Positions 58,392 through 64,000 of a stretch of DNA of 64,000 nucleotides are shown here, in pieces; the first letter of the stretch is position 1; each line of letters starts with the position of its first letter. This DNA comes from Rhodobacteraceae bacterium HLUCCA08. GTDB taxonomy: Bacteria > Pseudomonadota > Alphaproteobacteria > Rhodobacterales > Rhodobacteraceae. Under the pieces are notes generated by a model, which had not been told where the DNA came from, ran no database searches, and saw only the letters and a program-made list of their open reading frames with translations. Position numbers and translations under genes: made by a program. The DNA is taken from positions 124,001-188,000 of the forward strand of contig LJSF01000007.1 of assembly GCA_001314655.1 (NCBI GenBank), written 5' to 3'.

Positions 58392-59468
58392 TCATTCTGC
58401 GGCGCCCAGGGCGCCGTCGTGGAAATCCTCGCGATAGGGTTTCGCGGTGGGCGGCAGGTCGCGGCGCAGGAAGTAATCCTCGTAGCGCAATTGCCGCTTC
58501 AGCGCCGGCCACATTTCCGCGAACGCCTCGGCGATCGAACGGTTCGGCGCCGGCAGGTCATGCTTGATCCTGTCGTGCAGCGCGGGCAGTTGGTGATAGG
58601 GCACCATCGGGAACATGTGATGTTCCACGTGGTAATTCATGTTCCAGTAGATGAACCGGCTGATCGGGTTCATGTAGACGGTCCGCGAATTCAGCCGGTG
58701 ATCGACCACGTTGTCGGCCAGCCCGCCATGCTGCAGCACCCCGGTCATCACATGGTGCCAGGCGCCGTAAAGCCGTGGCAGGCCGATCACCATCAGCGGC
58801 AGGATCGACCCGATCGCGATGGCCAGCGCGATCGTCGCGGCATAGATCGCGACCCAGATCCGCGCCACCCGGATCACCTTGGGATACTCGGTCTCGGGGA
58901 TGTAATCCGCCTCTTCGGGGTGGATCCGGCCGGCGGCGTTGTACAGCATCCGGCCCCAGCCGTTCCAGGCGTCGATCAGGCCAAGGAAATTCGCGATCAT
59001 CCGCGCCAGGTCGGGCGGGCGCATCAGCGCGATTTCGGGGTCGCGGCCGACGATGATCGTATCGGTATGGTGGCGGGCATGGGACCAGCGCCAGGCATGC
59101 GGGTTGCGCACGATCATGAAGCTGGCGATCTGGTAGACCCAATCGTTGTATGTGCGGGTCTTGAAGGCGGTGCCATGGCCGCATTCGTGCCAGCGGCTGT
59201 CGCTGGCCGAGCCATAGAGCACGCCGTAAGCCAGCCAGAACGGCGCCGACCACCAGGATGGCCACAGCGCGATGCCGATCCCGGCAAAGGCGATCATGCA
59301 GCCGTAAAGCAGGATCGTGTCGCGGATCGCCGGCTGGTCGGCGCGCTGCATCAGCGCCTTCATCTGCGCCCGGGGGATATCGGTGTGATACCATTCGGCC
59401 GCGGCCAGGCCGGTTTCGACCGCGCGTTTCGCATCCGCCCCCAGCAGGGAATAATCGCGTTTGCCCAT
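58392..59468 (-). CDS. mocD: MocD-like fatty acid desaturase/hydrocarbon oxygenase family protein
   Basis: A 358-residue membrane di-iron protein. The three histidine boxes are visible: HECGHGTAF (~100), HARHHTD (~135) and NYHVEHHMFP (~285), with hydrophobic segments between. It matches the MocD branch, which with MocE demethylates rhizopine in rhizobia. A strong GGAGGAG site supports the ATG at 59468. It is divergent from a LacI-type regulator. The substrate outside rhizopine-using bacteria is not settled. Confidence 0.9.
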   Translation of the reverse strand: MGKRDYSLLGADAKRAVETGLAAAEWYHTDIPRAQMKALMQRADQPAIRDTILLYGCMIAFAGIGIALWPSWWSAPFWLAYGVLYGSASDSRWHECGHGTAFKTRTYNDWVYQIASFMIVRNPHAWRWSHARHHTDTIIVGRDPEIALMRPPDLARMIANFLGLIDAWNGWGRMLYNAAGRIHPEEADYIPETEYPKVIRVARIWVAIYAATIALAIAIGSILPLMVIGLPRLYGAWHHVMTGVLQHGGLADNVVDHRLNSRTVYMNPISRFIYWNMNYHVEHHMFPMVPYHQLPALHDRIKHDLPAPNRSIAEAFAEMWPALKRQLRYEDYFLRRDLPPTAKPYREDFHDGALGAAE

Positions 59469-59559
59469 GGTCTCCTCCCCCCGGCGCATGCGTTCCGGGA
59501 CAACAATAGGCACAGGCGCGGGCGAAACGTGAGGGGGCGGGTTGAAAAACCCTCAAATC

Positions 59560-59588
59560 CCATCAAGATCACCAGGCAGTCTTGATGG
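59560..59588. promoter_or_regulatory. Inverted repeat operator between mocD and LacI gene
   Basis: CCATCAAGA-N11-TCTTGATGG, a perfect dyad with 9-base arms, ends 13 bases before the LacI-type start and lies in the 133-base region shared with the divergent mocD gene. It is placed where the LacI-type protein could control itself and mocDE. Confidence 0.7.
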
Positions 59589-59601
59589 AATCCCCTCAAC
59601 C

Positions 59602-60633
59602 ATGGCCAGGCGCCCGACCTTGCAGGACCTTGCCCGCGCCGCCGGTGTCGGCGTGGCGACGGTCGACCGGGTGCTGAACGGCCGGCCCCATGTCAGCGCC
59701 GCGACCATCGACCGGGTGACCGAGGCGGCGCAGCGGATCGGCTATCCGACCCGCGGCCTGATCGCCCGGCAGGACGCCGCCGCCCGCCCGGCCCTGCGCT
59801 TCGGCTTCGTGCTGCAGAAAGGCGCGCAGCCGTTCTATCGGGACTTCGCCCGCGCGCTCGAGGCCGCGGTGGCCGACCGGCGCGACATCGCCGGGCGCTG
59901 CGAGATCCGGTTCGCCGCCAGCCAGGCGCCGGCCGATGCCATTGCCGAACTGGTCGAGCTCGCCCGGCGCTGCGACGCGCTGGCCGCCGCCGCGCCGACC
60001 CACCAGGCACTGACGCAAGAGGTGCAGCGGCTCAAGGCCGCCGGCCGGCCGGTCTTTGCCCTGCTCAACGATTTCGCCCGGGGCGCGCGCCAGGCCTATC
60101 TGGGGCTGGACAATGTCCGTGTCGGGCGCATCGCCGGCTGGATGATCGCGACCCAATTGCACCGGCCCGGCAAGATCGCGGTCTTTGTCGGCGGCAGCCG
60201 CTGGCACGGCCATATCCTGCGCGAAACCGGGTTCCGCTCCTACCTGCGCGACCATGCGCCGGGCATGATGCTGCTGGAGCCGATGGTGAACCTCGACACC
60301 CGCGCCCTGACCTACGAGGCGACGCTGGACCTGCTGGCCCGGCACCCGGACCTGGCCGGGCTCTATGTCGCCGGCGGCGGGATGGAGGGCGCCATCGCCG
60401 CCCTGCGCGAAGCCCGCCCGCCCGGCAAGGTCGCGCTGGTGGTCAACGAACTGACCGAAGACAGCCGCCGCGCCCTGGCCGATCGGGTCGTCTCTCTGGT
60501 CATCGCCACCCCGCTGGACGAGCTGTGCCGCGACCTGGTGGCGATGATGGTGCAGGCGGCCCGCCGCGGCCCCGATGACAGCGCCGGCCAGCATTTCCTG
60601 GCCCCGCGGCTGTTCACCCCCGAAAGCGTCTAG
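59602..60633 (+). CDS. LacI family transcriptional regulator (probable mocDE regulator)
   Basis: A 343-residue repressor. HTH TLQDLARAAGVGVATVDRVLNGRPHVSAATIDRVTEAAQRIGY is at residues ~5-50, followed by a sugar-binding sensor domain (GLYVAGGGMEGAIAALRE). The branch with ATVDRVLNGR recurs in regulators of inositol and related cyclitol genes. Divergence from mocDE and the dyad between them point to control of that pair; an inositol-like or rhizopine-like inducer is an inference. Confidence 0.88.
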   Translation: MARRPTLQDLARAAGVGVATVDRVLNGRPHVSAATIDRVTEAAQRIGYPTRGLIARQDAAARPALRFGFVLQKGAQPFYRDFARALEAAVADRRDIAGRCEIRFAASQAPADAIAELVELARRCDALAAAAPTHQALTQEVQRLKAAGRPVFALLNDFARGARQAYLGLDNVRVGRIAGWMIATQLHRPGKIAVFVGGSRWHGHILRETGFRSYLRDHAPGMMLLEPMVNLDTRALTYEATLDLLARHPDLAGLYVAGGGMEGAIAALREARPPGKVALVVNELTEDSRRALADRVVSLVIATPLDELCRDLVAMMVQAARRGPDDSAGQHFLAPRLFTPESV

Positions 60634-60747
60634 GAAACCGGGGGGCAGAATCCGCCGGCCCCGGGGCGCCCTTGCTCGGGGCGCGATCCTTTCGGGCGCC
60701 GGCGCGACGATTGCCGGGCGGCCGGGCCGGGTGCTAGGATCGACGCC

Positions 60748-62613
60748 ATGCTCACGGCATCCCGCATCCCCGCCCGGCGGCACCCGCCCTGGCCGCTCTG
60801 GCTGGGGTTGGGCCTTGCCGTCATCATCGCCATCGCCACGCTTGTCCACGCCCAGGCGACACGGTCCGCGCTGCGGGAAACCGCGGGTCGGGCCGGCGGC
60901 ACGTTGCAACTGGCCGCAACCGGGCTTGAAGGATATCTGGAACGGTTCGAACGCCTGCCACCGCTTCTGGCGCAGCAGGTGCCCGTGCGCGCCCTTGCCG
61001 CCGATCCCGACGATCCCGAAACCGTCGCCGCCGCCAACCGCTTTCTGCGCGACCTCACGACCGAGCTTGGCGCCTCCGACATCTATGTGATGGATGCCGA
61101 CGGACTGACCCGGGCGGCAAGCAATTTCGACCGGCCGCACAGCTTTGTCGGCGGCAACTTCGCCTTTCGTCCCTATTTCGGCGATGCCGTGGCGCGGGGG
61201 GCCGGCAGCTTCTATGCCCTCGGGACCACCTCGCTCAGGCGCGGGTTCTATTTCGGCGCGCCGATCATCGACGGCGACCGGGTGCTGGGCGTCGTCGCGC
61301 TCAAGATCGACATGGACCTGGTCGAGGCGAACTGGGCCGAGGCGGATTACCATGTCATCGTCACCGATCCGCAGGGCGTGATCTTCCTGTCCAGCAATCC
61401 CGCCTGGCGGTTCGGCCGCACCCGCCCGGTCACGCCCGACGGGCAGGCCATGCTCGCCCAGACGCGCCGCTATGCCGATGCCGCGCTGTTCGACGTGGAT
61501 CTGAGCCGTGCCGAAACCGCCGAAGGCGACGCGCTGTGGCAGCTTGACGGGCAGGAATACCTGGCCGTCAGCGCCGCCATGCCCAAGGCCGACTGGACGG
61601 TGACCATCCTGCAAAGCACCGCGCCCGCCCGCACCCAGGCGCGGACCGCGACCCTGGGCAGCGTCCTTGCGCTGACGGTGTTCGCCATGATGGTGGCGGT
61701 GATCCTGCAACGGCGGGCGCGGCTGCGCGACCGGCTTCTGGTGCAGGCCGCCGCCCAGTCCCAGCTCGAGGCGCGGGTCACCGAACGCACCCGGGAACTG
61801 GCGGTGGTGAACAAGGCGCTGGAGGCCGAAGTGACGGAACGCCGGCAGGCCGAGGCCTCGTTGCGCCGCGCGCAGGACGATCTGGTGCAGGCGGCGAAAC
61901 TCGCCGCGCTCGGACAGATGTCGGCGACGCTGGGGCACGAGGTGAACCAACCCCTGGGGGCGCTGCGCAATTATGCCGAAAACGCCGGCACGCTGTTGTC
62001 CAAGGGGCGGCTGGCCGAAACCCGGACGGCGCTTGACCGTATCCTCGACATGGCCGACCGGATCAGCGCCATCGCCAAGCGGTTGCACACCTTCGGTCGT
62101 CGTCCCGGGGTCCAGCTTGTCGCCGTCGACGTGACCGACGCCGTCGAGGCCGCACAGGAAATCGCGGGTCTGCGCCTGCGCCAGATCGGGGTCGATCTGA
62201 CGGTCGAGCTTCCGCCCGGCCTCGCGCCGGTGCGGGCCGGGCCGGTCCGGCTGCAACAGGTGTTGGTGAACCTTCTGACCAATGCCGCCGATGCGGTCGC
62301 CGCCGGCCCCGACCGGCGGGTGCGCCTGTCGGCCCGCACCGAAGCCGACGAGGTGGTGATCCTGGTCGAGGACAGCGGACCGGGCGTGCCGCCCGATATC
62401 GCCCCGCGCATATTCGATCCGTTCTTTTCGACCAAGGGCGTGGGCAATGGCCTGGGTCTGGGCCTGTCGATCACCTACAACATCCTGAAGGATTTCGACG
62501 GCGCCATCGCCCTGGTGCCCGGCCGATGGACGGGGGCCGCCTTCGAGGTGCGCCTGCATCGCGCCGATGGCGGAACGCAGGCGGCCGCGACGACCAAGGA
62601 CCGGGCGGCATGA
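60748..62613 (+). CDS. dctB: C4-dicarboxylate sensor histidine kinase
   Basis: A 621-residue membrane kinase like DctB. TM1 is near residues 15-32; the periplasmic sensor is a double PAS/Cache region (SDIYVMDADGLTRAASNF, SFVGGNFAFRPYF, GDRVLGVVALKIDM). TM2 is LGSVLALTVFAMMVAVIL (~310). A coiled coil leads to the phosphorylation site His397 in LGHEVNQPLGALRNYAEN, then LVNLLTNAADAV (N box), DSGPGVP and GNGLGLGLSITYNIL. It senses succinate, fumarate or malate and passes phosphate to DctD, whose gene overlaps by 4 bases. Confidence 0.92.
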   Translation: MLTASRIPARRHPPWPLWLGLGLAVIIAIATLVHAQATRSALRETAGRAGGTLQLAATGLEGYLERFERLPPLLAQQVPVRALAADPDDPETVAAANRFLRDLTTELGASDIYVMDADGLTRAASNFDRPHSFVGGNFAFRPYFGDAVARGAGSFYALGTTSLRRGFYFGAPIIDGDRVLGVVALKIDMDLVEANWAEADYHVIVTDPQGVIFLSSNPAWRFGRTRPVTPDGQAMLAQTRRYADAALFDVDLSRAETAEGDALWQLDGQEYLAVSAAMPKADWTVTILQSTAPARTQARTATLGSVLALTVFAMMVAVILQRRARLRDRLLVQAAAQSQLEARVTERTRELAVVNKALEAEVTERRQAEASLRRAQDDLVQAAKLAALGQMSATLGHEVNQPLGALRNYAENAGTLLSKGRLAETRTALDRILDMADRISAIAKRLHTFGRRPGVQLVAVDVTDAVEAAQEIAGLRLRQIGVDLTVELPPGLAPVRAGPVRLQQVLVNLLTNAADAVAAGPDRRVRLSARTEADEVVILVEDSGPGVPPDIAPRIFDPFFSTKGVGNGLGLGLSITYNILKDFDGAIALVPGRWTGAAFEVRLHRADGGTQAAATTKDRAA

Positions 62614-63998
62614 CAGGGGCCGGACAGCGCCCCGTCGTCCTTGTCGTCGACGACGATCCCGACCTGCGCGCCTCGGCGGTGCAGGCGCTCGATCTTGCGG
62701 GATATGTGGTGCAGGATGTGGCCCTGGCGGAACGGGCGCTCGACTATGTCAGCTTCGGCTTTCCGGGGGTGGTGCTGACGGATATCCGCATGCCCGGGAT
62801 GGACGGGCTGACCCTGATGGAGCGCATCCATGCGATCGACCGGGAAATCCCGGTGATCCTGATGACGGGTCATGGCGATGTGCAGCTTGCGGTGCGGGCG
62901 ATGCGCGAGGGCGCGCATGATTTCATCGAAAAACCCTATTCCGCCAGCCAGATGACCGAACTTGTCGCCCGCGCGGCCGATTTCCGGCGGCTGGTGCTGG
63001 AAAACCGCGTGCTGCGGGCGGCGGCGGGCCAGTCGGACGATCTGGAACAGCGGCTGATCGGGCGGTCCAACGCGATGATCGACCTGCGCCGCAGGATGCG
63101 CACGATCGGGCCTGCGGATACCGATGTGCTGATCGTCGGCCAGACCGGGTCGGGCAAGGGGGTGGTGGCCCGCGCCCTGCACGATCTGTCGCCCCGCGCC
63201 CGGGGGCCCTTCGTGGTGATCGATTGCGCCGCGATCCCGTCCGACCTGATCGAAAGCGAATTGTTCGGCCATGAACAGGGCGCCTTCGCCGGCGCGATGC
63301 GGGCACGCACCGGCAGGTTCGAACATGCGATCGGGGGAACCGTCCTGCTGGACGATATCGCCGCGCTGCCGCCGCCCCTGCAGGGCAAGCTGTTGCGCGT
63401 GGTCGAGGATCGGGCGGTCAGCCGGCTGGGGTCGAACGACGTGCACCGCCTTGATCTGCGGATCATCACCACCGCCCGCGTGCCCCTGATGGCCGAGGTC
63501 GAGGCAGGCCGGTTCCGCGCCGACCTGTTGTATCGGCTGAACGTGGTCACGCTGGATGTGCCCCCGCTGGCCGACCGGACCGAGGATATCGCGCTGCTGT
63601 TCATGCGGCTTCTGGCCGAAGCGGCGGCCCGGCACCGGATCGACGCCGTGCCCGCCGTTCCGCCCGCGCTGCTGGCGGGACTGGTCGCGCGCGACTGGCC
63701 GGGCAATGTCCGCGAATTGCGCAACGCGGCCGACCGGTTCGCGTTGGGCCTTGGGGTCGATGCCGCGCCGGATGCGGGGGCAGGACACGCCGTCACGCGG
63801 CTGGCCGACCGCGTCGCCGCCCTCGAGAAACGCGAGATCGAGGCGGCGCTGGCCGCTCATGGCGGCACGTTGCGGCCGGTCTACGAATCACTGGGGCTGA
63901 GCCGAAAATCGCTTTACGAGAAGATTCAGAAGCTCGGAATCGACCGCACGGCCTTCATCGCCGATGGCGAGCCGCCCGAAACTGGGTCGAATCCGTGA
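62610..63998 (+). CDS. dctD: C4-dicarboxylate response regulator, sigma54-activator type with altered GAFTGA
   Basis: A 462-residue protein. The receiver domain has Asp58 in VVLTDIRMPGMDG; the AAA+ domain has Walker A GQTGSGKG (177-184), the loop GAFAGA (224-229, Ala227 in place of the usual Thr) and LLDDI instead of DE-I at Walker B; a Fis-type HTH (LGLSRKSLYEKIQKLGI) ends the protein. The Thr in GAFTGA contacts sigma54, so activation may be unusual. Length and layout are otherwise those of DctD. The start overlaps the dctB stop and the gene ends just before the window edge. Confidence 0.9.
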   Translation: MTGAGQRPVVLVVDDDPDLRASAVQALDLAGYVVQDVALAERALDYVSFGFPGVVLTDIRMPGMDGLTLMERIHAIDREIPVILMTGHGDVQLAVRAMREGAHDFIEKPYSASQMTELVARAADFRRLVLENRVLRAAAGQSDDLEQRLIGRSNAMIDLRRRMRTIGPADTDVLIVGQTGSGKGVVARALHDLSPRARGPFVVIDCAAIPSDLIESELFGHEQGAFAGAMRARTGRFEHAIGGTVLLDDIAALPPPLQGKLLRVVEDRAVSRLGSNDVHRLDLRIITTARVPLMAEVEAGRFRADLLYRLNVVTLDVPPLADRTEDIALLFMRLLAEAAARHRIDAVPAVPPALLAGLVARDWPGNVRELRNAADRFALGLGVDAAPDAGAGHAVTRLADRVAALEKREIEAALAAHGGTLRPVYESLGLSRKSLYEKIQKLGIDRTAFIADGEPPETGSNP

Positions 63999-64000
63999 CA

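Noticed and set aside
1-64000. tRNA, rRNA, IS elements, phage genes or integration sites
   Set aside because: No tRNA-like cloverleaf, rRNA segment, transposase or integrase, and no flanking direct repeats were seen; the region looks like stable chromosomal catabolic DNA.

Overview
The window looks like chromosomal DNA of an alphaproteobacterium, most likely Rhodobacterales (Paracoccus/Roseobacter relatives). This rests on very high GC, many overlapping (ATGA) gene ends, a large share of ABC importers for organic solutes, an NAD-dependent fds-type formate dehydrogenase, and two copies of an intergenic element (C-run, GAG, T-run, CCAAGATGAAG) that I recall from that order. About 63 protein genes fill nearly all of the sequence. 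No rRNA, tRNA, CRISPR array, IS element or phage gene was seen. The only stretch over 300 bases without a convincing gene is 10078-10386.

Layout, left to right. (1) 1-5992, minus strand: a dipeptide/oligopeptide-type ABC importer (binding protein, two ATPases, two permeases) followed by a class V aminotransferase cut by the window edge. (2) 6112-9099: an AceE-like thiamine-diphosphate enzyme divergent from an Lrp/AsnC regulator; then a PP2C-like phosphatase. (3) 10387-24559: an amino-sugar (GlcNAc/GalNAc, chito-oligosaccharide) catabolic locus. Its left arm (minus) carries nagB, a carbohydrate ABC importer, a Gfo/Idh/MocA oxidoreductase and cutC. Its right arm (plus) carries a regulator with an RpiR-type head and a DeoR-type sensor tail, an AgaS-like isomerase/deaminase, NagK, NagA, a cytoplasmic GH20 hexosaminidase and an M81/MlrC-family protein. 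(4) 24672-32184: a ureide/purine-nitrogen set: ureidoglycine aminohydrolase, a GNAT protein, a GntR regulator, a polyamine-type ABC importer and an Asp/Glu/hydantoin racemase. (5) 32181-34201: an ECF42-type sigma factor with its DGPF/YCII partner and a MAPEG membrane protein. (6) 34303-37319: modCBA and a short ModE with a clear Mo-box. (7) 37368-39051: 4-hydroxyphenylpyruvate dioxygenase divergent from an Lrp-type regulator. (8) 39060-45595: a LacI-controlled sugar ABC importer with a five-bladed-propeller glycosidase, preceded by three tandem palindromic operators. (9) 45637-47029: a DUF2238-like membrane protein and an endonuclease/exonuclease/phosphatase-family protein. (10) 47074-51054: a tightly overlapping four-gene operon (GNAT-like protein, cysteine-poor ThiF/E1-like protein, multi-TM protein, Acg-type nitroreductase) that matches no pathway I know. 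(11) 51127-58044: fdsR-fdsGBA-fdhD-fdsD formate dehydrogenase with matched LysR operators. (12) 58069-60633: a MocE-like Rieske ferredoxin and MocD-like desaturase divergent from a LacI regulator. (13) 60748-63998: DctB/DctD two-component system with an altered GAFTGA loop in DctD.

Overall the region is a catabolic and uptake section. Most modules pair an importer or enzyme set with a local regulator, and in several of them the operator can be read directly from the DNA. The best candidate for an undescribed system is the four-gene operon in (10), a split-gene arrangement that resembles the ThiF-nitroreductase fusions of the Rv1355c/MoeY type.
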